Below, piece by piece: positions 38,435 through 48,892 of a DNA stretch of 64,000 nt. Source of the stretch: LSCE01 sp050485425 (GTDB taxonomy: Bacteria > Pseudomonadota > Gammaproteobacteria > Nitrococcales > Aquisalimonadaceae); the NCBI GenBank assembly GCA_050485425.1, contig JBJHBJ010000013.1, positions 1 through 64,000 on the forward strand, read 5' to 3'. Numbering within the stretch: position 1 is the stretch's first letter; the number at the start of each line of letters is the position of its first letter. The notes beneath the pieces are model-generated. The model worked only from the letters and a program-made list of their open reading frames with translations. It searched no databases and was not told where the DNA came from. The translations under genes were made by a program, and so were the position numbers.

Positions 38435-40833
38435 CAGACAAGGCTGAAGCAAGCAACCCGGATCTGGTGACTATCGAGGTCGATGGCGTCGAGATGCAGG
38501 CCCCCAAGGGCTCCATGATCATCGAGGCCACCGACAAGCAGGGCGTGCACGTGCCCCGTTTCTGCTACCACCGCAAGCTGTCCATCGCGGCCAACTGCCG
38601 CATGTGCCTGGTGGACGTGGAAAAGGCACCGAAGCCCCTGCCTGCCTGCGCCACCCCGGTGGCCGACGGCATGAAGATCAGCACCCGCTCCGAGCGTGCG
38701 GTCAAGGCCCAGAAGGGCGTGATGGAATTCCTGCTGATCAACCACCCGTTGGACTGCCCGATCTGCGACCAGGGCGGTGAGTGCGAACTGCAGGATCTGG
38801 CCCTGGGCTACGGCCGCGGCGTGTCCCGGTTCTCCGAGCGCAAGCGCGTGGTCAAGGACGAGAACCTCGGTCCGCTGATCGCCACCGAGATGACGCGCTG
38901 CATCCATTGCACCCGCTGCGTGCGCTTCCTGGATGAGGTGGCCGGGCAACGTGAACTGGGTGGCATGGGACGCGGCGAGCACACCGAAATCTCCACGTAC
39001 GTGGGCCTGGGTGTGCATTCGGAGATGTCCGGCAACGTCATCGACCTCTGCCCGGTGGGTGCGCTGACCTCCAGACCCTACCGGTTCACCGCCCGGGCCT
39101 GGGAAATGCTCAGTCACCCCGGTGTGGCGCCGCACGACTGCGCCGGCTCCAACGTCCAGATCCATCATGTCCACGGCAAGATCAAGCGCGTGGTCCCCCG
39201 CGACAACGAGGACATCAACGAATGCTGGATCTCCGATCGTGACCGCTTTGCCTATCAGGGCGTGCAAAGCGACGACCGGCTGCAGCGCCCCCGCATCAAG
39301 CGGGACGGCCGCTGGCAGGACTGTTCATGGGAGGACGCGCTGGAAGAGGCCGGCCGCCGGTTGATGCAACTGGTGGATGCGCATGGTGGTGGCCAGCTGG
39401 GCGCGCTGGTCTCACCCGTCGCCACGGTGGAAGAGCAGTACCTCACCGGCAAACTGATGCGGGCGCTGGACAGCCGCAACATCGACGCCCGCCTGCGTAC
39501 CGGGGATTTCTCCGACCAGCAGAGCCGGCCGCTGTATCCGGCGCTGGGTCTCGGCATCGCCGAACTCGAGACACTGGATGCCGTTGTGCTGGTCGGCAGC
39601 AACCCGCGCGCCGAGCAGCCCATCATCAATCACCGGCTGCGCAAGGCCGCGCTGCGCGGCGGCAAGGTCAGTTACCTGAACCCACGCCGCTACGAATTCA
39701 ACTACCCGGTGGCCGACCAGCTGGTGGCCGATGCGCCGGGCATGGTCCGCCGCCTGGCCGCCGTGGCCTCGGTGCTGCTGGAAAAGGCCGGCCGCACCGC
39801 GCCGGAAGGCTTCCAGGTGCTGTTGGCCGGTGAGCAGGACGACCCGCAGGCCGCCGAGCTGGCGCAGCGCCTGATGGATGCCGGCAACGGCGCCATTCTG
39901 CTGGGACCGTATGTGGAGTCGCATCCGCAGGGCGCCGCGCTGCGTGCCGTGGCAGGACTGATCGCCGAACTGGCGGGCGTTCGCGTCGGCTGCCTGACCG
40001 AGGGTCCGAACACGGCAGGTGCCTGGCTGACCGGCGCCGTCCCCCACCGTCAGGCGGGTGGCGAGGCCGAGTCGGCACCTGGTCTGGATGCACGGCGCAT
40101 GTTCTCCGAACCGCTGCGGGGCTATCTGCTGATGGCGGTGGAGCCTGAGGCGGACTGCTGGAATGGTGCGGCCGCGGTGGCAGCCCTGCGGCAGGCGGAA
40201 CTGGTGGTGGCAATGACCCCGTTCGTCACGCCGGCCATGGAAGATTATGCCGACGTGCTGCTGCCCGTGGGGACCTTCAGCGAGACCTCGGGCACTTACA
40301 TCAGCGCCGAAGGGCGCTGGCAGTCCTTCCCCGGCGTGGTGCGTCCGGTGGGCGAAGCACGCCCCGCCTGGAAAGTGCTGCGCGTGCTGGGTAACGTGCT
40401 GCAGCTTCAGGGCTTCGAGCAGCAGTCCTCGGAAGAGGTGCTGGCCGAGGCGCGGAGCGCGACGGGCGAGAGCGCCGAGAGTGCGCCGCTGGCATGGAAC
40501 GCGCCGACCACGGAGCTTTCCGCGAGCGAGGGGCTGATGCGCATCGGCTCGGTGCCGCTGTATGCCACCGACGCCCTGGTGCGTCGGGCCAAGGCGCTGC
40601 AGGCTACCCGGCAGGCCACCGAAGTGAAGGTGCTGGTATCGCCGGCGGTGGCCGAGCAGCATGGCCTGAGCGAGCTGGACTGGGTGGAAGTGACCCAGGA
40701 TGGACAGACCGCTCGCATGCCGGTCGGGATGGACGAGAGTCTTCCCGACAACGTGGTCTGGGTACCCGTCGGTGTCGAGGGTACCGCCGGGCTTGGAGCA
40801 CAGTTCGGGCCGGTGACGCTGCGGCGCGTCTGA
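38431..40833 (+). CDS. nuoG: NADH-quinone oxidoreductase subunit G
   Basis: 75-kDa iron-sulfur subunit, 800 residues. The N-terminal ferredoxin domain has Cys in RFCYHRKLSIAANCRMCLVDV (here NCRMCLVDV). The His/Cys ligands of N5 are in CDQGGECELQDLALGYGRG, and a 2x[4Fe-4S]-like segment is CIHCTRCVRFLDEVAG. The molybdopterin-oxidoreductase-like C-terminal half has lost its cofactor. The Mo-domain portion is Ala-rich and acidic. Confidence 0.96.
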
Positions 40834-40844
40834 AGAACGATGGG

Positions 40845-40863
40845 GCGCCCGGTTCCCGGGCGC
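40845..40863. other. Hairpin in the nuoG-nuoH gap
   Basis: GCGCCCGG, TTC loop, CCGGGCGC: perfect 8-bp stem without T-run, 12 nt after the nuoG stop in the 128-nt gap before nuoH. Perhaps an mRNA processing or stability element within the operon. Confidence 0.45.
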
Positions 40864-40961
40864 GGTAAAGAACGACCGGTAAACCTGGCCCGGTGCGGCC
40901 GGCTCCTCTGGCAGCGGTCTGTGCTGCCCGGAGTGACACGATAACGGGATTGACGAGACCC

Positions 40962-41984
40962 ATGGCGGAATTCACGGAATTTGTCTGGATCATGACCAAG
41001 ATCGTCGCGATCGTCGGTCCGCTGATCCTGGCTGTGGCCTATCTGACCTATGCCGAACGGCGCGTGATCGGGGCCATCCAGTCGCGTAACGGCCCCAACC
41101 GGGTGGGTCCCCTGGGCTTGTTCCAGCCCTTCGCCGATGTGTTCAAGCTGCTGTTCAAGGAAGTGGTGCTGCCGGCCAACGCCAACCGCTTCCTGTTTCT
41201 GATCGCGCCGCTGCTGTCGCTGATGCCGGCGCTGGCCGCCTGGGCGGTGATGCCGTTCAGCGAGGGCCTGGTGCTGTCGGATATCAATGCCGGGCTGCTG
41301 TACATCCTGGCCATGACCTCGCTGGGCGTCTACGGCGTGATCATCGCCGGCTGGGCCTCCAACTCCAAGTACGCGATGCTGGGCGCCATGCGCTCGGCCG
41401 CACAGATTGTCTCCTACGAAATCGCCATGGGCTTTGCGCTGGTCGGTGTGCTGATGGCCGCCGGCAGCCTGAACATGAGCGGTATCGTCCAGGCTCAGGC
41501 CGGGCCGATCTGGAACTGGTTCTGGCTGCCGCTGCTGCCGCTGTTCATCGTCTACTGGATTTCCGGCGTAGCCGAGACCAACCGCGCACCCTTCGATGTG
41601 GCCGAGGGCGAGTCGGAAATCGTTGCCGGCTTCCACGTGGAGTATTCCGGCGTGGCGTTTGCCGTGTTCTTCCTGGCCGAGTACGCCAACATGATCCTGA
41701 TCTCCGGCCTGGCCGTGATCATGTTCATGGGCGGCTGGTATTCGCCGTTCCACGGCCTGCCCGTGCTGGGGCCGCTGTTCGATTGGGTGCCGGGCATCGT
41801 CTGGTTCGTGCTGAAGATGGCGGTGTTCCTGTATCTGTACCTGGCGTTCCGTGCCACCTTCCCGCGTTACCGGTATGACCAGATCATGCGGCTGGGCTGG
41901 AAGGTGCTGATTCCGGTGACGGTGGTCTGGCTGGTGGTGCTGGCGTTGATGATCATTGCCGGCCTCGGGCCCTGGTTCAACTGA
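40962..41984 (+). CDS. nuoH: NADH-quinone oxidoreductase subunit H
   Basis: Membrane subunit linking the quinone chamber to the proton channels; 340 residues, about eight TM segments. Conserved words: YAERRVIGAIQSRNGPNRVGP (here AIQSRNGPNRVGP), ASNSKYAMLGAMRSAAQIVSYEI (here GAMRSAAQIVSYE) and ETNRAPFDVAEGESEIVAGF, the acidic loop near the quinone site. I use the ATG at 40962 (MAEFTEFVW); an upstream in-frame extension to 40893 lacks family resemblance. Confidence 0.95.
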   Translation: MAEFTEFVWIMTKIVAIVGPLILAVAYLTYAERRVIGAIQSRNGPNRVGPLGLFQPFADVFKLLFKEVVLPANANRFLFLIAPLLSLMPALAAWAVMPFSEGLVLSDINAGLLYILAMTSLGVYGVIIAGWASNSKYAMLGAMRSAAQIVSYEIAMGFALVGVLMAAGSLNMSGIVQAQAGPIWNWFWLPLLPLFIVYWISGVAETNRAPFDVAEGESEIVAGFHVEYSGVAFAVFFLAEYANMILISGLAVIMFMGGWYSPFHGLPVLGPLFDWVPGIVWFVLKMAVFLYLYLAFRATFPRYRYDQIMRLGWKVLIPVTVVWLVVLALMIIAGLGPWFN

Positions 41985-41997
41985 TAGGTGTCCCTCA

Positions 41998-42486
41998 ATG
42001 AGTGCTGCTAGCGACTTCGTCCGCACATTCTTTCTCACGGAGCTGCTCCGTGGGTTGAAGCTGACCGGACGCAATCTGTTCAAGCGCAAGGTGACCATCC
42101 AGTACCCGGAGGAGAAGGCGCCGCAGTCGCCGCGTTTCCGCGGCCGGCACGCGCTGCGCCGCTATCCCAACGGCGAGGAGCGCTGCATTGCCTGCAAGCT
42201 GTGCGAGGCGGTCTGTCCGGCGCTGGCGATCACCATCGAGTCCGAACAGCGCGAGGACGGCACGCGCCGGACCACGCGCTATGACATCGACCTGTTCAAG
42301 TGCATCTACTGCGGGTTCTGCGAGGAATCCTGCCCGGTGGATTCCATCGTCGAGACGCGGGTCTTCGAATACCACATGGAAGAGCGGGGCGAGAACATCG
42401 TCAACAAGCAGCAGTTGCTGGCGTTTGGCGACGAATACGAAAAGCAGCTGGCCGCGGACCGCGCCATGGATGCTCCTTACCGCTGA
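41998..42486 (+). CDS. nuoI: NADH-quinone oxidoreductase subunit I
   Basis: Ferredoxin-like subunit carrying clusters N6a and N6b; 162 residues. Two 4Fe-4S motifs are complete: CIACKLCEAVCP (about 62-73) and CIYCGFCEESCP (about 101-112). The N-terminal amphipathic part (FVRTFFLTELLRGLKLTGRN) lies on the membrane. The ATG at 41998 is 13 nt after the nuoH stop. Confidence 0.97.
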   Translation: MSAASDFVRTFFLTELLRGLKLTGRNLFKRKVTIQYPEEKAPQSPRFRGRHALRRYPNGEERCIACKLCEAVCPALAITIESEQREDGTRRTTRYDIDLFKCIYCGFCEESCPVDSIVETRVFEYHMEERGENIVNKQQLLAFGDEYEKQLAADRAMDAPYR

Positions 42487-42512
42487 GGCGGCAACCGATA
42501 CAGGGTGATGCA

Positions 42513-43130
42513 GTGATTGAACAGCTGATCTTCTACGTGTTCGCTCTGGTGCTGCTGTTCGCGGCCACCATGGTGATCACCGTGCGCAATCCGGTGCATG
42601 CGGCGTTGTTCCTTGTGCTGGCCTTCTTCAACAGCGCCGCTCTGTGGATCATGGCCGGAGCCGAGTTCCTCGGCATCGTGCTGGTGCTGGTGTATGTCGG
42701 CGCGGTGATGGTGCTGTTCCTGTTCGTCGTCATGATGCTGGACCTGAACCTGGGCGCGTTGCGTGAAGGTTTCATGAAGCACTTCTATATCGGCGTGCCC
42801 ATCGCCGTCGTGATTGCCATCCAGATGCTGCTGGTAGTGGGCTCCGGCCTGTTCGCGCCGGAAACGCTGCCCGAGCCCGCCATGCCCATCCCCGAGGGCG
42901 CCGGTAACACCTCGATGCTTGGGGGCGTGCTCTATACGGTCTACGTCTATCCGTTCGAACTGGCGGCGGTCATTCTGCTGGTGGCGATCATCGCCGCCAT
43001 CATGCTGACGTTGCGGCGCCGCGAGGGAACCAAGCATCAGAACCCGGGGCAACAGGTCAAGGTTCGCAAGGCGGACCGCCTGCGCCTGGTCAATCTGCCG
43101 TCTTCCCGCCGCGGATCGGAACAGGAATAA
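42513..43130 (+). CDS. nuoJ: NADH-quinone oxidoreductase subunit J
   Basis: Membrane subunit with a pi-bulge helix important for coupling; 205 residues and five TM segments. Family words: NPVHAALFLVLAFFNSAALW (here NPVHAALFLVLAFF), VLVYVGAVMVLFLFVVMMLDL (here LVYVGAVMVLFLFVVMML). GTG start at 42513 (VIEQLIFYVF); the open frame upstream to 42300 overlaps nuoI and is rejected. Basic C-terminal tail (KHQNPGQQVKVRKADR). Confidence 0.95.
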   Translation: MIEQLIFYVFALVLLFAATMVITVRNPVHAALFLVLAFFNSAALWIMAGAEFLGIVLVLVYVGAVMVLFLFVVMMLDLNLGALREGFMKHFYIGVPIAVVIAIQMLLVVGSGLFAPETLPEPAMPIPEGAGNTSMLGGVLYTVYVYPFELAAVILLVAIIAAIMLTLRRREGTKHQNPGQQVKVRKADRLRLVNLPSSRRGSEQE

Positions 43131-43135
43131 CACCG

Positions 43136-43441
43136 ATGATCGAGCTTTCAGACTACCTGGTACTGGGCGCCATCCTGTTCGCGCTGGGCATGGCCGGCAT
43201 CTTCCTCAACCGGAAGAATGCCATCGTGCTGCTCATGTCCATCGAACTGATCCTGCTGGCGGTCAATTTCAACTTCATTGCCTTTTCCACGTTCATGGGT
43301 GACCTGGCCGGCCAGGTCTTCGTGTTCTTCATTCTCACCGTGGCCGCGGCGGAATCCGCCATCGGGCTTGCCATCCTGGTGGTGCTGTTCCGTAACAAGA
43401 ACTCCATCAACGTGGCCGATCTGGACAGCATGAAGGGCTGA
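43136..43441 (+). CDS. nuoK: NADH-quinone oxidoreductase subunit K
   Basis: 101-residue, three-TM membrane subunit, MrpC-like. Conserved Glu residues are in MSIELILLAVNF (TM2) and AAAESAIGLAILVVLFR (TM3); both are needed for proton pumping in homologues. Starts 5 nt after nuoJ and ends 5 nt before nuoL. Confidence 0.97.
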   Translation: MIELSDYLVLGAILFALGMAGIFLNRKNAIVLLMSIELILLAVNFNFIAFSTFMGDLAGQVFVFFILTVAAAESAIGLAILVVLFRNKNSINVADLDSMKG

Positions 43442-43446
43442 TATCC

Positions 43447-45441
43447 ATGGAGAACATCTATCTCGTCATTGTGCTTGCCCCGCTGCTCGGCGCCATCATC
43501 GCGGGGTTCTTCGGCTCGACCATTGGCCGCGCGGGTGCTCACTGGGTGACCAGCCTCGGCGTCGGCGTTTCCTTCCTGCTGTCTTTCCATGTGTTGATCG
43601 GCCTGATCAGCGGCGACCGTCAGCCCTTCGACGGCACGGTATACAACTGGATGGTGGCCGGCGGGCTGCAGTTCGAGGTCGGTTTTCTGGTCGACCGGCT
43701 GACCGCGATGATGATGGTGGTGGTCACCTTCGTCTCGCTGATGGTGCACATCTACACCATCGGCTACATGGCCGACGAAGAACACAACTGGCCGAAGGAG
43801 AGCCTGGCCGGGGTCAACGCCTACCAGCGTTTCTTCAGCTATATCGCGCTGTTCACCTTCGCGATGCTGATGCTGGTCATGTCCAACAACTTCCTGCAGT
43901 TGTTCTTCGCCTGGGAGGCCGTGGGCCTGGTCTCGTACCTGCTGATCGGGTTCTGGATGAACCGGCCGACCGCGGTGTTCGCCAACCTGAAGGCGTTCCT
44001 GGTCAACCGTGTGGGTGACTTCGGATTCCTGCTCGGCATCGGCGCGGTGCTGATGTACTACGGCAGCCTCAATTACGGTGAGGTGTTCAACGCCGCCGCT
44101 GCCAATCCTGGTCTCACCATGAACATTTTCGGCGCCGCCGAGTGGCAGGTGGCGACAGTGGCCGCCATCCTGCTGTTCATCGGTGCCATGGGCAAGTCCG
44201 CCCAGGCGCCGCTGCATGTCTGGCTGCCGGACTCCATGGAGGGCCCGACGCCGATTTCGGCCCTGATCCACGCCGCCACCATGGTGACCGCGGGCATCTT
44301 CCTGGTGGCGCGCATGTCGCCGATCTACGAGCTGTCCGAGGTAGCGCTGTCCTTCGTGCTGGTGATCGGAGCTTTCACCGCGCTGTTCATGGGGCTGATC
44401 GGCCTGGTGCAGAACGACATTAAACGCGTGGTGGCCTATTCCACGCTGTCCCAGCTCGGCTACATGGTGGTGGCGCTGGGCGCCTCCGCCTACGCGGCCG
44501 GTGTCTACCACCTGATGACGCACGCCTTCTTCAAGGCTCTGCTGTTCCTGGGTGCCGGTTCGGTGATCATCGCCATGCACCACAAGCAGGACATGCGTGA
44601 GATGGGTGGTCTGAAGAAGTACATGCCGGTGACCTACTGGACCATGCTGCTGGGGACGCTGGCCCTGATCGGCTTTCCGGCATTCTCCGGCTACTTCTCC
44701 AAGGACGGCATCATCCTGGCCGTGGCCGAAGCGGATCGCGCCGGTGCGACGTTCGCCTACATCTGCGTACTGGCCGGGGTGTTCGTTACGGCGCTGTACA
44801 GCTTCCGCCTGCTGTTCCTTGTCTTCCACGGCCAGGAGCGCATGGATCACCATACCCGCGAGCATCTGCACGAAAGCCCGCTGGTGGTTACCGTGCCGCT
44901 GGTGCTGCTGGCCATACCGTCGGTGCTGGTCGGCCTGTTCACCGTCATGCCGATGATGCTGGGCGACTGGTTCGGCGATGCCATCCGGGTACTTCCGGCC
45001 AATGACGTCCTGGCGTCGGTGGCAGCGGGCTACGGCAGTGCCTGGGAGCTGGTGCTGCATGGTTTCGTGGCGCCGCCCCTGTATCTGGCCGCGGCCGGTT
45101 TCCTGACCGCGTGGTATCTGTATATCAAGCGGCCGGAGCTGCCCGGCCAGTTACAGCAGCGCTTCCCGCTGGCGTACCGGGTACTGGAAAAGAAGTACTG
45201 GTTTGACGAGTTGCATCTGAACGTATTCGCCGGTGCCGGTCGTAGTCTGGGACGGTTCTTCTGGAAGGTCACGGATGCCGGTCTGATCGACGGCGTACTG
45301 GTCAACGGCACGGCGCGTGCCATTGGCAGAGCGGCGGCGGCATTGCGTCGCGGCCAGACCGGTTTCCTGTATCACTACGCCTTCGTGATGATCATCGGCC
45401 TGCTGGTGATGCTCACCTGGTTCGTGTTCGGGGCCCGCTAG
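43447..45441 (+). CDS. nuoL: NADH-quinone oxidoreductase subunit L
   Basis: Distal antiporter-like proton-pumping subunit, 664 residues, about 14-16 TM. Key features: FFAWEAVGLVSYLLIGFW (conserved Glu of TM5), GKSAQAPLHVWLPDSMEGPTPISALIHAATMV (here SAQAPLHVWLPDSMEGPTP, with Lys before it), and a long C-terminal amphipathic lateral helix ending in a TM anchor (FVMIIGLLVMLTWFVF). Followed by an 85-nt gap before nuoM. Confidence 0.96.
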   Translation: MENIYLVIVLAPLLGAIIAGFFGSTIGRAGAHWVTSLGVGVSFLLSFHVLIGLISGDRQPFDGTVYNWMVAGGLQFEVGFLVDRLTAMMMVVVTFVSLMVHIYTIGYMADEEHNWPKESLAGVNAYQRFFSYIALFTFAMLMLVMSNNFLQLFFAWEAVGLVSYLLIGFWMNRPTAVFANLKAFLVNRVGDFGFLLGIGAVLMYYGSLNYGEVFNAAAANPGLTMNIFGAAEWQVATVAAILLFIGAMGKSAQAPLHVWLPDSMEGPTPISALIHAATMVTAGIFLVARMSPIYELSEVALSFVLVIGAFTALFMGLIGLVQNDIKRVVAYSTLSQLGYMVVALGASAYAAGVYHLMTHAFFKALLFLGAGSVIIAMHHKQDMREMGGLKKYMPVTYWTMLLGTLALIGFPAFSGYFSKDGIILAVAEADRAGATFAYICVLAGVFVTALYSFRLLFLVFHGQERMDHHTREHLHESPLVVTVPLVLLAIPSVLVGLFTVMPMMLGDWFGDAIRVLPANDVLASVAAGYGSAWELVLHGFVAPPLYLAAAGFLTAWYLYIKRPELPGQLQQRFPLAYRVLEKKYWFDELHLNVFAGAGRSLGRFFWKVTDAGLIDGVLVNGTARAIGRAAAALRRGQTGFLYHYAFVMIIGLLVMLTWFVFGAR

Positions 45442-45526
45442 GGCACCGGTGGTTGACGGAATCATTCGTCCTGCGGGCGTTGCAGCCGCGGGGGCAGAAC
45501 TTGAATTGCTGGTAAGGAAGTAGCGG

Positions 45527-47038
45527 ATGTTGGAGTCCTCCTGGCCGTTGTTGAGCCTGCTGATCTGGATGCCGATCCTGGGCGGCGCCCTGGTCCTGTT
45601 GCTGGGCGATGAGCGCGCAGCACAGGGGCGCGTACTCGCCATGGTGATCGGCCTGGCAACCTTTCTTTTCAGCCTGCTGCTGATCACCGGTTTCCAGCCC
45701 GGCACCGCGGACATGCAGTTCGTCGAGCTGCGGCCATGGGTGGAAGTGCTGGGCGTGAACTACCATCTGGGCGTGGACGGCATCTCCATGCCGCTGATCG
45801 TGCTCACCACGTTCTCCACGGTGCTGGTACTGATCGCCGCCTGGGGCCGGATTGCCTACAAGCCCAACCTGTACCTCGGCTGCTTCCTGATCATGGAAGG
45901 CATCGTGGTTGGTGTGTTCAGCGCACTGGATGCCATTCTGTTCTATGTGTTCTGGGAGGCCGTGCTGGTTCCGATGTTCCTGATCATCGGTATCTGGGGC
46001 GGCCAGAACCGCATCTACGCAACCATCAAGTTCTTCCTCTACACCTTCGTCGGCTCGGTGCTGATGCTGGTGGCGCTGATTTACCTGCAGTTCCAGGCCG
46101 GCAGCTTCGCCATTCTGGACATGTACGGACTGAACCTGCCGTTGTCCGCGCAGATCTGGATCTTCATCGCCTTCCTGCTGGCCTTCGCCATCAAGGTACC
46201 GATGTGGCCGGTCCATACCTGGTTGCCGGACGCACATGTGCAGGCGCCCACCGGTGGTTCGGTCATCCTGGCCGCGATCATGCTGAAGATTGGTGGCTAC
46301 GGGTTCGTGCGCTTCAGCCTGCCGGTGGTGCCTGGTGCCAGCCTGGAACTGGACTGGCTGATGATCCTGCTGTCGCTGGTGGCCGTAGTCTATATCGGCC
46401 TGGTTGCGATGATGCAGGAAGACATGAAGAAGCTGATCGCCTATTCGTCCATCGCGCACATGGGCTTCGTGACACTGGGTTTCTTCGTTGTTTTCCAGGT
46501 GGTGGTGAACACCGGTGAGTCGGCCGCATTGCTGGCGCTGGGCGGCGGCATGGTGCAGATGATCTCGCACGGCTTCATTTCCGCGGCCATGTTCCTGTGC
46601 GTCGGCGTGCTGTACGACCGCATGCATACCCGCATGATCAGCGAATATGGCGGCGTGGCGCACCGCATGCCGGTGTTTGCCGGGCTGTTCGTGCTGTTTG
46701 CCATGGCCAACGCCGGTCTTCCGGGCACGTCCGGGTTCGTCGGCGAATTCATGGTCATCCTGGCCGCGTTCCAGGCCAGCTTCTGGTACGCGTTCTTCGC
46801 CGGCCTGACCCTGATCCTGGGCGCCGCCTACACGCTGTGGATGGTCAAGCGGGTGATGTATGGTCCGGTGGCCAGCGAAAAGGTGGCCGCGCTGGCCGAC
46901 GTGGATGGCCGCGAGAAACTGGTGCTGGCGCTGCTGGCCGTTGCCGTGCTCTGGCTGGGGCTCTGGCCCGCGCCGTTGATCGAGATCATGGAGCCGTCGC
47001 TGGAGCAGTTGCTGCAACTGGTGATGGCGCAAGCCTGA
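45527..47038 (+). CDS. nuoM: NADH-quinone oxidoreductase subunit M
   Basis: Antiporter-like proton-pumping subunit, 503 residues. The TM5 Glu is in FYVFWEAVLVPMFLIIGIWGG (here FWEAVLVPMFLIIG), the TM7 Lys in AIKVPMWPVHTWLPDAHVQAPTGGS (here AIKVPMWPVHTWLPDAHVQ), and the discontinuous-helix region in MKKLIAYSSIAHMGFV. The ATG at 45527 follows AAGGAAG. Confidence 0.96.
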   Translation: MLESSWPLLSLLIWMPILGGALVLLLGDERAAQGRVLAMVIGLATFLFSLLLITGFQPGTADMQFVELRPWVEVLGVNYHLGVDGISMPLIVLTTFSTVLVLIAAWGRIAYKPNLYLGCFLIMEGIVVGVFSALDAILFYVFWEAVLVPMFLIIGIWGGQNRIYATIKFFLYTFVGSVLMLVALIYLQFQAGSFAILDMYGLNLPLSAQIWIFIAFLLAFAIKVPMWPVHTWLPDAHVQAPTGGSVILAAIMLKIGGYGFVRFSLPVVPGASLELDWLMILLSLVAVVYIGLVAMMQEDMKKLIAYSSIAHMGFVTLGFFVVFQVVVNTGESAALLALGGGMVQMISHGFISAAMFLCVGVLYDRMHTRMISEYGGVAHRMPVFAGLFVLFAMANAGLPGTSGFVGEFMVILAAFQASFWYAFFAGLTLILGAAYTLWMVKRVMYGPVASEKVAALADVDGREKLVLALLAVAVLWLGLWPAPLIEIMEPSLEQLLQLVMAQA

Positions 47039-47100
47039 ACGGGATAACGAATCGTTGACGGGGATGGCCTTGACCGCCCGTTGAGCTCAGAGGAAAAGGT

Positions 47101-48549
47101 ATGACCAACGACGTGTTCGAGAAGCCGGATCTGCTGCTCGCGCTGCCGGAAATCTGGTTGCTCGCCATGGCCTGCCTGGTGCTGGTGGTGGACTTGTTCA
47201 GCAACGATCGCGACCACAGCCCGGCCTACTGGCTGACCCAGCTCACGCTGGTCGTCGGTGTCGTCATCACCATCACCACCCAATGGGGCGTGGATGCCAC
47301 CACCTTCAGCGGTACCTACGTCGCCGACAGTCTGGGCGTGATTCTCAAGACCGCCATCCTGGTGCTGGCATTCCTCGGTTTTGCCTATTCCAGGGATTAC
47401 CTGCGCGACCGCGGGCTGCTGAAGGGCGAGTTCTACATGCTTGGCCTGTTTGCGGTGCTGGGCATGATGGTCACCGTCTCCGCGGGCAACCTGCTCAGCC
47501 TGTACCTGGGCGTGGAACTGATGTCGCTGTCCCTCTATGCGCTGGTGGCGTTCGACCGGGATTCCGCCCGCGCCTCCGAGGCCGCCATGAAGTACTTCGT
47601 GCTGGGTGCGCTGGCCTCGGGCATGCTGCTGTACGGCATGTCCATGCTCTATGGCGTCACCGGTACGCTGGACCTGGCAGGCATTACCGCCGCCGCGTCG
47701 GAGATGGATCAGAACCGGTTGCTGTTCCTGTTCGGCCTGGTGTTCATGATGGTGGGTGTGGCGTTCAAGTTCGGCGCCGTGCCGTTCCACATGTGGGTTC
47801 CCGATGTCTACCAGGGAGCGCCGACGCCCGTCACGCTGGTCATCGCGACTGCTTCCAAGGTGGCAGCCGTCGGTCTGTTCTTCCGTTTGATCGGCGAAGG
47901 CCTGCTGCCGCTGCTGGAGAGCTGGCAGCACATGGTGGTGCTCCTGGCCGTGCTGTCGCTGCTGGTAGGCAACACCATTGCGCTGGTGCAGACCAACATC
48001 AAGCGCATGCTGGCGTATTCCACCTTCAACCATATCGGTTTCATCTTCATGGGCTTCGTCGCCGGCACCCCGGAAGGCTATGGCGCCGCCGTGTTCTACG
48101 CGGTGACCTATGCGTTCACGGTGGCGGCGGCATTCGGTGTGATCATGTTGCTGGCGCGCAAGGGATTCGAGGCCGATCACATCGAGGATCTCAAGGGGCT
48201 CAACGAGCGCAGCCCATTGTTCGCCTTCGTGATGCTCGTTCTGATGGTGTCTCTCACCGGCATACCCGGGACGGTGGGTTTCTACGCCAAGTGGATGGTG
48301 CTCAGATCCGTGATCGAAGCCGGCTTCATCTGGCTGGCTGTGCTCGCGGTGATCGGCGCGGTCGTGGGGGCGTTCTACTACCTGCGGCTGGTCCGCTACT
48401 GTTATTTCGACAAGGCGGAAGGCGAGGGTCCGCAACCGTCCGGTTCGGGAGGCTTCCGTGCCGTGCTGGCCGCAAACGGCTTGCTGATCCTGGCGCTGGG
48501 TATCTTCCCGGGATCGCTGGTGGCCGTCTGTATGGCGGCCTTTGGCTGA
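47101..48549 (+). CDS. nuoN: NADH-quinone oxidoreductase subunit N
   Basis: Third antiporter-like subunit, 482 residues. Conserved words: SLYLGVELMSLSLYALVAFDRDS (here YLGVELMSLSLYALVAF; TM5 Glu), AVPFHMWVPDVYQGAPTPVT (preceded by the TM7 Lys in FKFGAVPF) and IKRMLAYSTFNHIGFIFMG (here IKRMLAYSTFNHIGF). AGAGGAAAAG precedes the ATG. Completes the 14-subunit set; the next gene starts 22 nt later. Confidence 0.96.
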   Translation: MTNDVFEKPDLLLALPEIWLLAMACLVLVVDLFSNDRDHSPAYWLTQLTLVVGVVITITTQWGVDATTFSGTYVADSLGVILKTAILVLAFLGFAYSRDYLRDRGLLKGEFYMLGLFAVLGMMVTVSAGNLLSLYLGVELMSLSLYALVAFDRDSARASEAAMKYFVLGALASGMLLYGMSMLYGVTGTLDLAGITAAASEMDQNRLLFLFGLVFMMVGVAFKFGAVPFHMWVPDVYQGAPTPVTLVIATASKVAAVGLFFRLIGEGLLPLLESWQHMVVLLAVLSLLVGNTIALVQTNIKRMLAYSTFNHIGFIFMGFVAGTPEGYGAAVFYAVTYAFTVAAAFGVIMLLARKGFEADHIEDLKGLNERSPLFAFVMLVLMVSLTGIPGTVGFYAKWMVLRSVIEAGFIWLAVLAVIGAVVGAFYYLRLVRYCYFDKAEGEGPQPSGSGGFRAVLAANGLLILALGIFPGSLVAVCMAAFG

Positions 48550-48571
48550 TGCAAGAGGTCGTGATTACCCG

Positions 48572-48892
48572 ATGACCAATGCTCTGGCCTTCGTGGTGCT
48601 GCTTGCGATTGCGCTGGTGGCCGCAAACCTGCCCTGGCTGACGGACCGTGTGTTTTTCGTGCTGCGCCCGCCGGCCCGGGGCAAGCGTGAGTGGGTGCGT
48701 CTGCTGGAGTGGCTGATTCTGTACGGGGTCGTCGGGGCCATCGCGGTCGGCATCGAGTACAGGCTCACCGGGGATATCTATCCCCAGGACTGGGAATTCT
48801 ACGTGGTGACCCTCTGTCTCTTCCTGGTCTTTGCGCTGCCCGGCTTCATCTATCACCATGACCTGCGGCGTCTGCTGAACAAGCGGCGCTAG
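48572..48892 (+). CDS. DUF2818 membrane protein at the end of the nuo operon
   Basis: 106-residue membrane protein with three hydrophobic stretches (LAFVVLLAIALVAANLPWL; WLILYGVVGAIAVGIEY; FYVVTLCLFLVFALPGFIY) and a basic tail (HHDLRRLLNKRR). ANLPWLTDRVFFV, KREWVRLLEWLILY and YPQDWEFYVVT match the DUF2818 family, which recurs behind nuoN in beta- and gammaproteobacteria. A role in complex I assembly or as an accessory subunit is a context guess. Its TAG stop is the first triplet of a dispersed repeat. Confidence 0.88.
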   Translation: MTNALAFVVLLAIALVAANLPWLTDRVFFVLRPPARGKREWVRLLEWLILYGVVGAIAVGIEYRLTGDIYPQDWEFYVVTLCLFLVFALPGFIYHHDLRRLLNKRR